Positions 1 to 11,422 are shown, numbered from the stretch's first letter. The stretch is 64,000 nucleotides of DNA from Polyodon spathula (GCF_017654505.1 NC_054559.1:19692292-19756291); one strand, 5' to 3'. Notes: generated from the letters alone by a model not told the origin. Translations and numbers: made by a program.

Positions 1-3000
1 AGTTTACAGTTGCATTTCAGTGTAATGTTTGGCTGCATTTATGTGCAAGGAAATACATCTTTTGTAATTGTCGTGTTTGGAATTGTTCAGGGTACATAGG
101 CAATACAGCCAATCACTGCCTGCGATCTATTATCAGAAGGCTAGGGAATCAGCCAATAGAAGCAAGAGGGGGCGTCACCTTCCTGTCTGGACAGGAAGCT
201 GATAAGAAAGTGAAAGAAAAACAGATAAACATTACAAATAATAAAAGGCTGGGGGGGAGGGTTGTACACAACACACCTAATCGTGGTATAAACATGACAA
301 AAAGGTACACTTTTGTGATTTAAGAGCGGAAAACAACACATTTCTGGTGTCGTCTGATGGTACATGAGCTACTTGAATAATGCCTCAACAGAATGTAAAA
401 TTATACAGCACAGACAACAACACACGGGTATATCCAAGGGGAAAAAAGTCTTCTGTTAGAACAATGGGGGTATTTAGCACAGATCCCTTTTTTACCCCCC
501 ACACGTGGCATAGATATTAAAGACAAGACTTATTGCACAAAACCCCTAAGCTATTTAGAATACATGATTCCTTTGTTTGAATCCCAATAGAAAAATAACA
601 AGTCAGATTAGCCCTCAAGACTATACGTGATTCAATAGAGGTGTGGGCGTGCTGGAAAGAGAGTCTGATTAGTAAAAAGGAGGAATATTAAACAGAAATG
701 ACAGAATAAAGGTTAGAGTAGTGTGTTAATTCACAAGCATTGACAGCTCAAGACGTCCAGTCTGGCTTGAAGAGTTTGGTCTCAAATGAGCCCAGATTTA
801 AAGTACAATTGTCTGCCTCGTTTTAGGAAAAGCCCAGGCTTGAATGGCTGGGAGGGCCCAGTGTCACTGTGCATCATTTTCATGAGCCATAACATTTATA
901 ACACACAAAGATAGCATAAATGTGGCAACTAAATAAATGAATATTAGAAATACATTAGAAATAAAGATAAACAAGTTCTAGTTTTCTTATATAAACTGTT
1001 GCTTATTGTAAAGGGTAACCAAAAATAAATGAAGAGAAGCAGACTGAACATATTATTTTTTTTTGATTGACCAAATATTCAAAACTATTTTTTGCATTTG
1101 AAAAACAAAGCTGTTTGGCACGCTAGTTCGCTCAATGCTAATTCAGAGGTGCCCTTCAGATGCCTGCTACAATCACATGGGACCCGCTTCCCTGACTTGC
1201 TTCCCTGCACAATGGGGAGAATTGTTAGCAGCCACTCCCACAAGAAAGATGATTCTGTCTGCCCTCACAGCCACAGTTATTAAGCAAAACTATTCAAGAA
1301 ACCGCTAATATCCACCTGGCAACTAAACTGGGCCTGAGCACTCTTTGTTGTTGTGTTACCTGATCAAACAAAGAGTAGACAAACCTCCGTATTAGCGATT
1401 TGTTTAGATGCCTTGGAGATAATTAACATGCTAAACTCTATTCCAGCTTTAATCGTGCTATTCTGAGTCTCAGGCTTCAAGAGGGGAAACTCTTGTAAGT
1501 ACAACAAGCCCTTTGATCATCCGTGTCATTACCTCAGTCTGGACTACTGAAATTAGTAATACCAAACACTGTTATAGCAGGTACTGAAGTTAGTATACCA
1601 AATGTTGCGATATTGCTGCTACAAGTAGTGATACCAAACACTGTGGTATAACAGCTACTCAGGTTAGTAATACCCAAATAATTTACCGACTATAGGTTAG
1701 TAAAATTACCACACACACACTGCCAAATTCCAAAGCACTAGGATATAAAGGCTATAGTCTGGGTGTGTCACACAACTATGCTATAGTTAGTAATACCAAA
1801 AACAGGGGGCTTATTATCTGAAACAGCAGTGGGTCAAAATTATTGCTTAGAGTTCTAGTGACTTTGGTATGCAATTTATTTATATATAAATTAGTCTCTA
1901 GGCACCCTGTTAAGAACATCCAAATGTTAATAACTGAGGCATACCATAATAGTTTGGTGACATTATGTAGAACTCGGATTCCCTTGACAACTGACATCCA
2001 CTCAACGTGTCAGAAATATAAAACAATCGTTTATTTAAGAATAAAAGGGGTGCACAACTAATCTAACATTACAGAAAGGAAAGGCTTTTGGTTAGAGATA
2101 TGCGTGAATAGTAATACACAGTTCACTGATTCTGTAGTCAAACGATTACAACGACCAAAACATCATTAGCATACATGGGTAATAATATTGAATATGTCTT
2201 ATCACACAAAGTGTCTACTTTGCATTAGTACCCGTTTCTCATTGTAATCGATCATGAAAATTTGCAAGAGAATGAATTCAACCCATAATACATTTCTTAC
2301 TCACTCACAAACAGGAAGTTATATTCTATTCCTAGAACAGTTTCCATTTAACTTGATAGCATTTACTTCAGTTACTTTCTCGAGTCATGAAGTGTTTAAT
2401 ATTAGACATGCTGAATACTTATCGATTTCCATATACAGAATCCAATCTGTGTCGATGAATACTTGAGCTCTTGATCCGAAGTTCCAATGAAAACAGCACC
2501 TGGCTGTACGCATTGTATTGCATAGGCTCGCAATAAATAAGCCTTTTCAAATGGAAATCAGCTTGTGGATGTCCAAGTCTTGCAGAATTAGTTGTTGTTG
2601 GCAGTTTTCCAACTGGGAATAGTTCCGTTGATCAGATGTAACTCAGTTCAGCTAATGTGTTGCAATTGAAAAGTTATATAATTTGTAGAAGTGTTGCAAT
2701 TCTTGTTGCAACTCCTCTGTACGGCTTTGCTTCTGTTTACTGTTTCAGACTCTCATAGGCCAAACAGCTACGGCTCTCTTCAAAGCTGATTTTAGCCATT
2801 CATCAGAACACTGGTTCTTCCTTGCCTTCCGTGAATTGGAGCACTTATGTTCTCATGATTCTGCAACTTTCTTCAGAGCAGTTTGGCTTCCATGTCATTC
2901 CTCAGAGCTCCACACCACCTATAGCAGGTGGACACTCCTCGAGCAACTTTCCCTTGTCAAAAGCACGATTAGGCAGCAGCGCATCTGGGCAGCAGCACGC

Positions 3001-4008
3001 TCACACTTCGAAAGTCAGCGGCTTTTTGTGATTCTCTCTTCAACCCTGTGATTGGTTAGTTTGGTTATTTTGGGCTGTTCCCGAGTCCACGTGGCGTGTT
3101 TCTCATTGGTTGTTCTCGTTCAGAGACAGCCCATTGTTCTCAATTGGTCCGCTATTCCGCCACCCTGTCGGCTGGATTTACAAGACGGTTTGATCACTGT
3201 TTTGAGTATCAAGGCATACTTAAAACTGTCTGGAAGTTGCCTTCTGCAACATACTGCTGGCGCCCAAATGATTCATTCAGTGATAGGTAAAGATAAAACG
3301 CTTGTCCAGCAGTTAGTTTACGACCCTTTCTAAAAGCATTCTTTGTCAGTGGGGGAGTTTGTGACCAGACAAAGAAGACACAGAGAATAATTTAAGATCC
3401 CCCTCTGCATATTTCAATTCTATTAATTTCATACCCAGAATGATATCATGACCCCCCCTCTGACGTTACAGAGTAGTAGTGATTTCTTTGGACAACCATC
3501 CACCAGCCTGCCCCAGCATTTAATTATGCAGTACCATTGTTATTTCAAAACCTCAGTGATATGTGTTTACCCAAACCATCAGCACATGTTTAGTTCAGCT
3601 CACATAATAGATAAACTATTATTGAACGGACCGTTATATTTTGCCATTCAATTGTTCTGCACTGTGGCAAGAGAAATTGGAATGCTAACACATATTTTGA
3701 CATACCAATGTTAAGAAAACGGTATGACCTAGAGCTGGGGAGATAATTGATTATAATAATCAGGCAATTTGTTCGGTCATTATTTTTTTATTGTACTAAT
3801 TTATCGATAATCCAAGAATCGGAATATTTGTTTCAAGCCCAGTTGCTGCTGCTGGCGATGCTGTGGTCTGCCAATGGGTCTGCATATACGCTGAGATTTT
3901 GACGGAATCCCCCCCCCCTAGTATTTCTACAAGGTTTTGAAGGAACATGGAGCGCACATCCAATCCACCACCATTCCGTCTAAATCTAAACGCTTGGTTC
4001 CCACTCAC
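1..4008 (-). other. nfic: nfic intron 6 (partial; window edge)
   Basis: This is the 5' part of the intron after exon 6. I looked on the minus strand for an exon 7-like reading (Ser-Ser-Pro-Val-Lys-Lys and following) and found none. Contents: a degenerate tandem array at 1544-1800, a diverged repeat at about 3728-3840 with the imperfect palindrome of a dispersed fish element, and otherwise AT-rich unique-looking sequence. The short open frames in this stretch show no recognisable protein. Confidence 0.8.
1544..1800. repeat. Degenerate minisatellite with an AGTAATACCAAACACTG-type unit
   Basis: The motif (T/A)GTAATACCAAACACTGT recurs in diverged form near 1553, 1590, 1630, 1665 and 1790, interspersed with GCTACT-type segments. 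Spacing is irregular at about 35-45 bp. It is an old tandem array, and no function is apparent. Confidence 0.55.
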
Positions 4009-4133
4009 CCCCCTCCATCTCATCAGGCCAGTTTCTGCTGCTGCTGGCGGGGGAGTTGGGAGAGGTGTAGTACTCTCCACCTGGGCTAGTGTCAATGTCA
4101 TCTTCCATGGAGCCAGACTTGTGCCTTTTACTG
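4009..4133 (-). CDS. nfic: Nuclear factor I C-type, exon 6
   Basis: This 125-bp exon encodes [20 protein letters not shown], then [15 protein letters not shown] and a final PDEMEG. It matches the NFIC sequence around the basic [12 protein letters not shown] motif and the Tyr-Tyr-Thr-Ser-Pro block. The acceptor is cttccccacag before CAGTAAAAG, and the donor is GGAGGGGG|gtgagt. It enters in phase 2 (GG+C gives Gly) and leaves in phase 1. Several Ser-Pro/Thr-Pro dipeptides are potential proline-directed phosphorylation sites, and the basic run could contribute to nuclear import (both inferred). The acceptor reads cagCAG, a tandem NAGNAG site. Exon 7 (in mammals starting Ile-Ser-Ser-Pro-Val-Lys-Lys) was not found between 1 and 4008, so it lies outside the window. 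Confidence 0.94.
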
Positions 4134-4755
4134 CTGTGGGGAAGTAAAGAGACTACCGTCAGGAAGTACTCTCACTGCAATTCTCTCACAGAATATTCTC
4201 AGCCAATGCCCCAGTTTTATAATTCACAGTTAGACTGTTTAACCCTTCCAGGACTGGGATCACATAACACGTTCTTATGTAAAAAATGTTTTTTTTTTTT
4301 TAAATGCCACATTGAGGTATTACCAGGCTCTGTTCTGAAGAGCAATTGAAAGTCTGTTTATATGAATAAAATCGCATATGAGGTTCCTCAAACTTCTGCA
4401 AAAAATACATAGAAACACTAAAAGGAACTTCCATTTAATTAGAAACGTTTCAACTGGAAGCGTTTCTCAATGCCTTCATTGATTCTTTTAGTATTTCTAA
4501 ATCTAGCGCTGTTGGGAGTTTCATAGTAATGGCTGGAATGGTTCTGGACTATGTAAAACCGAGGTCCTATTGCAAGTGACTCTGCAGCAGTAGCAGCTGT
4601 GATGCATAATTCACCCCCCAAGTCTGTGTAAGCTGCTTTGAATAAAAGTGTCTACTAAATAATAATAATTTTGGATTTGCTAATAAATAGCTTTGCTATC
4701 TGAATGATCCACGACCTGTTGATGGGAAGCGCTGGCCCTCTGCAGCAATACTCAC
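4134..4755 (-). other. nfic: nfic intron 5
   Basis: This 622-bp intron runs from gtgagt at exon 5 to cccacag at exon 6. It contains a poly(T) tract near 4290 and a dispersed-repeat tail at 4540-4675. Confidence 0.9.
4540..4675 (+). repeat. SINE/LINE 3'-tail-like fragment
   Basis: The segment ending in GCTTTGAATAAAAGTGTCT followed by ACTAAATAATAATAA resembles the widespread fish SINE/LINE shared tail of the form CTTTGGATAAAAGCGTCTGCTAAAT. It ends in a short AAT-type tail, as expected for retroposition. It sits antisense to nfic inside intron 5. The 5' limit is uncertain, and no RNA polymerase III boxes were identified. Confidence 0.45.
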
Positions 4756-4879
4756 CCGCTGGACGAGGTGCTGGGCAGGGTCCTCCTCAATCCTGCCCCT
4801 GGTGGGTTCAAGTCATAGGCCAGGTGCCCCTGGAGCTCCCCCAGGGAGAAGTTTGGGCCTGTCCCCGTCACCACTGGGG
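4756..4879 (-). CDS. nfic: Nuclear factor I C-type, exon 5
   Basis: This 124-bp exon, the usual length for NFI exon 5, encodes [20 protein letters not shown] and then a stretch ending [12 protein letters not shown]. Mammalian NFIC has nearly the same sequence, with the same [17 protein letters not shown] block and an [12 protein letters not shown] end. The acceptor is cacctacag before CCCCAGTGG and the donor is TCCAGCGG|gtgagt. It enters in phase 1 and leaves in phase 2. This segment begins the transactivation/repression region and is not part of the DNA-binding domain. It is GC-rich compared with the surrounding intron. It is too short and too phase-split to show as a long open frame, so it can be missed by frame scans. 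Confidence 0.95.
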
Positions 4880-5226
4880 CTGTAGGTGCACAACATGGAC
4901 CTGTTCACTAAAACTCTGTCTCATGAGACAGCCATTAATACAAACTCATATACGTGTGAATATTGTGCTGCAATGTCCAGTGCTCCAACAAGCAGAGTCT
5001 GCTGAATCTCACTACCTCATTTACAAATACTCTACAGCATGTGTGTGAACAGCATAATGTGTTGTATATTTTAATGATCTAAAGATCAGGTGGATATTTA
5101 TACCACAGTCTTTAACTCAATATCGATCACTTAAAATCAATAATACAAGACTGCAGAATACCATTTTTATAACCACTAATGGCACTTCAAACTTAGAGCC
5201 AATAATTTATTCAAAAAAAGTCTTAC
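4880..5226 (-). other. nfic: nfic intron 4
   Basis: This 347-bp intron, the shortest in the window, runs from gtaaga after exon 4 to cctacag before exon 5. No repeat or RNA gene was seen in it. Confidence 0.9.
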
Positions 5227-5301
5227 TTCTGGAGACTTGAACCAGTTCTGTTACATTAAAAACTCCTGAAGTCACAAAGCTGTCCTGAAACTCTGGGGCA
5301 T
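5227..5301 (-). CDS. nfic: Nuclear factor I C-type, exon 4
   Basis: This 75-bp exon encodes the conserved block EFQDSFVTSGVFNVTELVQV, the NFI core found in every family member just after the DNA-binding domain. The acceptor is tcttttgcag before ATGCCCC, and the donor is TCCAGAA|gtaaga. Phase 1 is used at both ends, so the frame runs on from exon 3 (G+AT gives Asp) and into exon 5 (A+CC gives Thr). In mammalian NFIC the corresponding start is Asp-Thr-Thr-Asp-Phe-Gln. Here it is Asp-Ala-Pro-Glu-Phe-Gln. A long (GAA)n repeat, read as (UUC)n in the transcript, lies about 50 nt upstream of the acceptor. Confidence 0.95.
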
Positions 5302-5349
5302 CTGCAAAAGACATAAGTCACATGATCTGAGGGTGATACCCAACACAGA

Positions 5350-5420
5350 AGAAAGAAGAAGAAGAAGAAGAAGAAGAAGAAGAAGAAGAAGAAGAAGAAG
5401 AAGAAGAAGAAGAAGAAGAA
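5350..5420. repeat. (GAA)n / (TTC)n trinucleotide repeat
   Basis: About 23 nearly uninterrupted GAA units lie on the + strand. The nfic transcript therefore carries (UUC)n, starting about 50 nt upstream of the exon 4 acceptor. Confidence 0.95.
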
Positions 5421-5825
5421 ATTGAGTTGGCACACATATTGCACAGTGGTCCTCATGCCCTGGCACATTGTCCATGGTATTGCATTGACTTGGTTCACCC
5501 CATTGTCTATCAATGAGAAAGTGTAACGGGGATTTTTCTGTTTGCTGCATCACAGAGAAGGCAGGGGATTCACATGTCTTCTGTTACTGTAAACGACTTA
5601 CAAGAAAAAAAAAACACCACGAGCCAGCCAAGCCGAATAGCTCTGGCAGATGTCATTGTAGATTTTGTGGTCTGCTATTGGTGTGAAAAGGTGAGGAGGT
5701 TGAATCGCTGATAAGACTGTACCACGCACACGGCAGCTTTCACTGAACCTCTTCCACTCGAAAAAAAAAAGAAAGAAAGGTGCCCATTTCCTGCTGGCCT
5801 CCTTGCACTTCTCTACTCCCCCCAC

Positions 5826-5932
5826 TACACACACACGCACACACCACACACACACACGCACACACACCACACACACATGCACGCACACACATGCACATAC
5901 GCATGCACACACAGGCGCCCACACACACGCAC
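5826..5932. repeat. (CA)n-rich interrupted microsatellite
   Basis: CACACA runs are interrupted by CG and TG dinucleotides. Read on the nfic strand this is GU-rich. Confidence 0.9.
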
Positions 5933-6203
5933 AAACTGAACCGGGTGTTGTTCTATTGTCTTCTCAAAGCCATGCTCTGCTATAAAAAAACTAAATTATG
6001 CAACCAGGTTTGAAACTAGGACTCGGTTAGCCCCCAGATAGGAAGTGAAAGAAATGTGTGAAAGCTACGTAATGATGCAAAAAGGGCATGAGGGCGGTAA
6101 ATATCTTTGCAAACCAAGTCAGACACAGTACCCATACAGCATGTATTTATACAGTCACTTCTAAAATTCTAAGAGTTTCTTTGGGGTCGGTTACATGACT
6201 TAC

Positions 6204-6275
6204 CCATTGTGGCTGTTTTACTGTGTTCCTGGTCTGAGCCAATCCCAGTTCTGGGACTGCTGCTCTGCTCGGATT
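6204..6275 (-). CDS. nfic: Nuclear factor I C-type, exon 3
   Basis: This 72-bp exon (24 codons) is bounded by an acceptor ending ctgttacag and a donor CACAATGG|gtaagt. It enters and leaves in phase 1. The product ESEQSSSPRTGIGSDQEHSK, followed by four residues, matches the NFIC-specific linker after the DNA-binding domain (in mammals a DAEQSGSPRTG-type sequence). NFIA, NFIB and NFIX have quite different sequence here, so this exon is the strongest support for the NFIC assignment. The segment is hydrophilic and Ser-rich, and it joins the DNA-binding domain to the exon 4 block. It is separated from exon 2 by a 34-kb intron and from exon 4 by 902 bp. Confidence 0.95.
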
Positions 6276-9196
6276 CTGTAACAGAAGGATACAGAGGATT
6301 TGGGATTAAAGAGACCTGAGCTGGATAAAGCTCTGGAAACATGAGCTGGCACTGCAAATGTAAGCTCACGATACATATCCTGCCTTCTGATCTGAGCAAT
6401 TCTGAGCAGCCCCCAGTGTGATTCTCCATTGTTGTAGTCATAAATCATTCTTATTACCTTGGATTCCTTTTTTGTTGAAGTGAATCCTTTTATAAATGCA
6501 TTCATTAAACATTAGTTTGTGATTGATTCATTGCTGCCTGCAGATCCTACAGCTCGTGAGACTCCCTTCTAGTTGCAGTTTCTCAAATGGATTCTATATC
6601 CAGGAAAAAAAAAAGGAAATCAAATAAATAAATCAAATAAAAACTGGTTTCCCATTCAGCACGTGGTTCTTCAATATTCAGAATTAAAGACTAGCCCAGA
6701 TTTATACGTTAATCCATTTTGAGTGAATAAATACAAAATAAAAAAAATGTCTTCTTGACCTCTCAAATTGAAAATCCTGTTGCTGGTTTATCTCAGTGAG
6801 ATTCTGGCACTAAGCTAAGTGATTAAATCCCACTTTTTTTTAAATGCTTTTCCACTGAATATATTCCCCTCAAATATAAAAAAACAACAGCCAGGTTTTT
6901 TCAGCAAGACTCTGATTCCTGCCCTCTGAAATTATTTACATAAAAACATGGATACACCATTTAATAATTCCCCACTTAATTATTCAAACAAATCATATCT
7001 TCATGCTGTTTTTAATGTTACAAATACCAAGTGAATACACAGACACTACAAGGCTACAGAAGCAGAGGTCCTCATCCTTACCAATGGCAAAAGTATGGCT
7101 TGGTCCTAAAAAAGCAATGGTAGCCCAAGGGCAGCTCCAGTGAGTCGTAATGGTAGAATAACTCCACCACAGTGTTAACCTTCTCGTATTTTCACATACC
7201 AATGGCATCACAATGGTATGAACCACAGATACAAAAATAAGACATAACTACATGAGTACTGTCTAAACAGGCTGTCTTTCGCTGTGCTAGTTTGCAGTGT
7301 TCTGTACAGTATAAAAGCTGTATCTCCCTGTTGCAAGGCCGTCTAATAAAGAAATTTCAAAATCTTAAAATACACAGTGTAATACAGACGATTCTTGCAT
7401 GACAGCAAAGAGTATAATTCCATCAAGGGGTTCTGTGGCATCGACCACAAGAGCAGTGGTAAAGCTGCCATTATGATACAAGTCATAGTGTGTTATACTG
7501 TGCATTATATGCATTTCACAATATCATTCACAAATTACATATCATTAACTCTCCCCTGACCTAGACAACGGGCTCTTTGAGAATAATGATGTGATTGATC
7601 AGCGGGTACGAATATACAATGCTGTATGTAGATAAACAAACTGCCCACGTCATGAAATAAAGTGTCTGCCAACAATCCCACGCTACTCCGACACACATTC
7701 CTCTGGCAAAATGCAAGCCCTGACCTTGGAGTAGAAAGCTCACTTCCAACACAGATCCATGGGCCGCCGGTCTCTTATATGAACACACACACACGCAGTT
7801 GCTCAAGCTGTGCAAACGCAAAGCTCCTTGACGTCTTCTAGTTTAGCGTGGAAGCAAAAGTTACACAAGTCCTGAGCAGAGCTAACTAAGGCATTACCAG
7901 CAAGGGCATCCCAATGGATTTGATACAAACGTTACGCAGCGGTTCCCGTACTACAGGAGCCCGTGGCCCGGCAATGGATTACCAGCTTGAAACTTTCCAT
8001 TTAAATAAACGCATGGAATAGAAGAGCTTGCGGTTGCGCAGGACTTCATTGCCTGCTGGTGTGCAAGTGTATCAACTCATCTACTCTTGTGTTCATTGCT
8101 ATTGAAACAGATAGCTACCTACACTAAACTGTTGTCAGGTTGGCGTTTCAAATCACAGAAAAATGCTTTTTTTTTTGCTTTTTTGGGGGGTTTATTCTGG
8201 GAAAAAAAAAAAAAAAGTCATCCCTGGTGATTCTAACTTACTTAAAAGATATTTGCGGGTTCGCTTTGAGCATAGTTGCTGCAGGACGATTGCTTCTCCA
8301 CATGCACGCTCTCTCCTATGCAAGGCACTGCCACCATCCACCACAGAGCCGATCTGACACCTGTTGGTCAGCATGATACTGATTTACCCTTAACTCTTTC
8401 AACACTGCATACAGAGCTAGGGCATATAACTCCACTCAGCCCTGCACACCAGTAAACTGATCTCAAATAGTAGCATGCATGCATCAGTTTTGTTTGTTTT
8501 TCAGTGTGGCATTTAATAAGTTGGACTTCCATTAACCCTTTCAGTCCTCAAGGTGTCCTGCCTTATCTTAGTGCCAGATGTTGACACACGCCGTCAGAAA
8601 TCACATCCGTAGCACAGGAAACTGGAAAGTATAGACATTGTCAATGAAACCTGGGCCTTTACCCACTTATGGAAAAGTAACTTTTCAATATTACCTCAAT
8701 TGTCCTGACTGACCGGCTAGTCTGTACACTGTACTGTCCAGGAGGACTGTGCTCCTTGAGCTAGTTCTGGAAAGATCACTGTGTCTTAAAGGAGGTTTTG
8801 ACCTCGCCAGCCCAGTGCTGGTGAAAACACAGGCACATCTTTCAAAAGAAGTTAAAAATAGACAGCTGTGAAAGTGTCAGCAGAAAGCCAAGGCTGCAGA
8901 CCAGCTTCAATAAACAGGCCCGACGAGGACTAAAATAGCCTCCTGTGATATTCTTTGAGCAGCTTGTTGTTGCTGTAAATCTGATCTCTCTCTCCTTGGC
9001 CAGAGCGCAGACCTCCCTGACAATGGGCCCCAGTCTTTGGCTCACGACGAAGGGAGACGGTGGAGGAAAAAGGCAAAACTCCCGACATAGGGCCAGGGTG
9101 ACCAAAAATAAACCTTTAAATACACTGTATGAAATTTCTTGCCATACACCTATGTGTGATTCTCTATTGGTGAATTCTGCTTAGAGCTGTCTTGCC

Positions 9197-9339
9197 AACT
9201 GTGCTCAACTGTTTCTGAAAAGACTTCTTAAGGCTGATGGGGGAAGGTGAAGGAGCATATTGGTGTTGCAATAACTGTGCTAAACTGGTTCTGAAAAGAC
9301 TTCTCAAGGCTGATGGGGGAAGGTGGGGAAGCATAATGG
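9197..9339. repeat. Two-copy 76-bp tandem duplication
   Basis: The sequence AACTGTGCTCAACTGTTTCT and what follows recurs 76 bp later, with shared CTGAAAAGACTTCT and GGCTGATGGGGGAAGGTG blocks. The two copies differ at several positions, so the duplication is not recent. Confidence 0.85.
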
Positions 9340-10740
9340 AGTCACACCCACTTCAGTGCTACGCTTCTCTATGGGCTTCGATGCAATATGCAAAACAGCA
9401 AGAGATTCACGCAAGGGAACAGTACACACACAAGAAGAGCATGAGAAAATAATATTTTCTAAATGATAATATCCAAACTTCAATCAATGCATTTCAGGTG
9501 TACTGAAATACACATTCATGTGTAAAACAGCCATCTGGAAATTTTTACAAAAACTATGCGTTGAATGAAAACTTGAATGAAAAGGTAAATAAAAGTCAAG
9601 TGTACTTTTTCATTGAAAATATGTACAATTAACAATTTACAAGAAGGATGAATCACGTGTAATCTGCAGTATCAGATTAACATATTTAATTATAATCCCG
9701 GATTGTTTCAATGGAGAAACCCTAACAGAATGTGGTCCTCATACAGCAGCACGCCAAAACTAGATTAAATTAATTCCATGTTACCACTGGTACCATTATA
9801 CCAAAAGACTGCAGAGTTGATACAAACTTAAGTTTTAAAATAAAACTATTCCAACTTTATAACACTTAAATCAGGTGCAGTGTCCCTTATGCACATGTAA
9901 ACAAACCGGACTGCCAATCTTTGCTTTCTGATCTGCACAGAAAACACAACCGTAGAACAGACAGCAAAATAAAACTGCATTTTGGATTAAGACTGAAATT
10001 AGTCTCTTTTGTAAATGTAAAGTGAACAAGCATATCCCTTTCAAGATTTTACAATCATATACAATTTATGTCTTATATTTAACACATGTGTACGTTCCCA
10101 TGACACCCCCTATTCTGGTTGTTTAAGAATTGTGTTTGGGTACCAGCTTCAGGATCTACACTGATGAAGGCACTAGCCATGTCTGCTTCACTTTAGTCTC
10201 TTGCAGGATAGTTTTGGTAAAGGGATGGCAAGAGTTAAGTGCGAGCGGACTGCATACTCATTGATCTCTGTCTTCAGTAGCGTGTTGCAGTGGGTATGAT
10301 TTCTATTCCAAAAGTTGTGTCTGTAGTTTTAATTTTAGCTGCTGCCCAACAAGGGCACTGGCAGTCACAGACAAGTAACAATTCCAATTTTTTTTTTTTT
10401 TTTTGGTAGATGTAAAATTCTCTGGCCTTCAGCTTCACGAGTTGACTGTGCAGAGAAAGCTCGGAGCTAATCCAGGGAGTGAAAAGACACAGAGAGAAGC
10501 AGGAGGGACGTGGAACAGCACCACGCACACCCGACTTTCTTAAACTAACCTTTCGTGTCTTACTTTTCAAAGATAAAAAAGAAAATAAAACGATCGCACG
10601 TTAATTAATTTGTAATATACATATACTGTATATACATAGATCTAATTATTTATTCATTTATTTTTTTTTTTTTTTAGAGAAGCGCTCTATAAAAAGTAAA
10701 AAAAAAAAAAAGACATTGGGAAAAAAAACTCGCCGTTTGA

Positions 10741-11250
10741 TGACGTCAAGGCAGGGGCGGTCACCGTCAGCCATTTTATATTTGGGGATGGGGGGGGCAG
10801 CCATTTTGTGCACTGCTCCTTGATCCCAATTATTACTTTTTTTCTAAAGCAGGAAAGAGTTTGTGATGGCATTTTTTTTAATTTTTTTTTAATCTCAGTT
10901 GAAATTCCCCATGTAATCGGATCACGCTGCTAAGTAAATGAAATAACCTGGTTTGTAAACTGCAGAGTGTGTACAGTCGTGTCTCTGCCTTTGTGAATCG
11001 ATACTATAAATGCTTAATAGCTGCTCTCTCACAGAGCAGCACAAGTGTGTGGTTTTTATTTTTCTTGAGCAAATCAACCCAACCCCCCCCCTCCACCCCC
11101 CCCACCCTCCCCGAGTTACTGTAAATATTTTTCTGTTTTCTTTTTAAGCTAAGCTTTTTTGGCATCAGTTAGGAAAGCGCCAGGGAACTTTCTTGGCAGA
11201 CATTTCATGTACGAAGGAGAAAAAGAGTATAGCTGGCAGCCATTTTAGAT
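10741..11250. promoter_or_regulatory. Cluster of CRE, GC-box and CAGCCATTTT motifs (possible intronic regulatory element)
   Basis: A perfect palindromic CRE, TGACGTCA, lies at 10741-10748. A GGGGCGG box follows about 6 bp later. CAGCCATTTT occurs three times, near 10770, 10799 and 11237. On the nfic strand the last reads AAAATGGCTG, close to the YY1 core. A C-rich run at 11077-11113 is a G-quadruplex motif on the nfic strand. Promoter or enhancer function is inference only. Confidence 0.35.
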
Positions 11251-11252
11251 TG

Positions 11253-11344
11253 CTCTCTCTCTCTCTCCCCTTCTCTCCCTCCCTCCCTCTCTCTCTCCCC
11301 TTCTCTCTCTCCCTCTCTCTCCTTCTCTCTCCCTCTCTCTCTCC

Positions 11345-11416
<72 letters not shown>
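11253..11416. repeat. (CT)n microsatellite
   Basis: Interrupted CT with CCCT and CCTT variants is followed by about 70 bp of uninterrupted CT. The apparent Ser-Leu or Arg-Glu open frames across it are artefacts of the repeat. Confidence 0.97.
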
Positions 11417-11418
<2 letters not shown>

Positions 11419-11422
11419 GCTG

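Larger units (their letters stand above)
5302..6203 (-). other. nfic: nfic intron 3
   Basis: This 902-bp intron runs from gtaagt after exon 3 to ttttgcag before exon 4. It holds two microsatellites, a CA-rich array at 5826-5932 and a (GAA)n array at 5350-5420. Confidence 0.9.

Noticed and set aside
1..4008. nfic exon 7
   Set aside because: I scanned the minus strand for the expected Ser-Ser-Pro-Val-Lys-Lys and Ser-Pro-Gln-Asp-Ser-Pro-Arg blocks and found no match.
3796..4101. 101-codon minus-strand open frame overlapping exon 6
   Set aside because: It is in the wrong frame. The exon 6 frame gives the NFIC sequence, and this frame reads through the donor site.
4796..4812. GTGGGTTCAAGTC, looking like a tRNA B-box
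   Set aside because: It lies inside exon 5 and is explained by the coding sequence for Tyr-Asp-Leu-Asn-Pro-Pro.
4704..5048. 114-codon + strand open frame
   Set aside because: It is an antisense shadow of exon 5.
5598..5934. Cys-Val and His-Thr repeat open frames
   Set aside because: They are products of the CA/GT repeat in intron 3.
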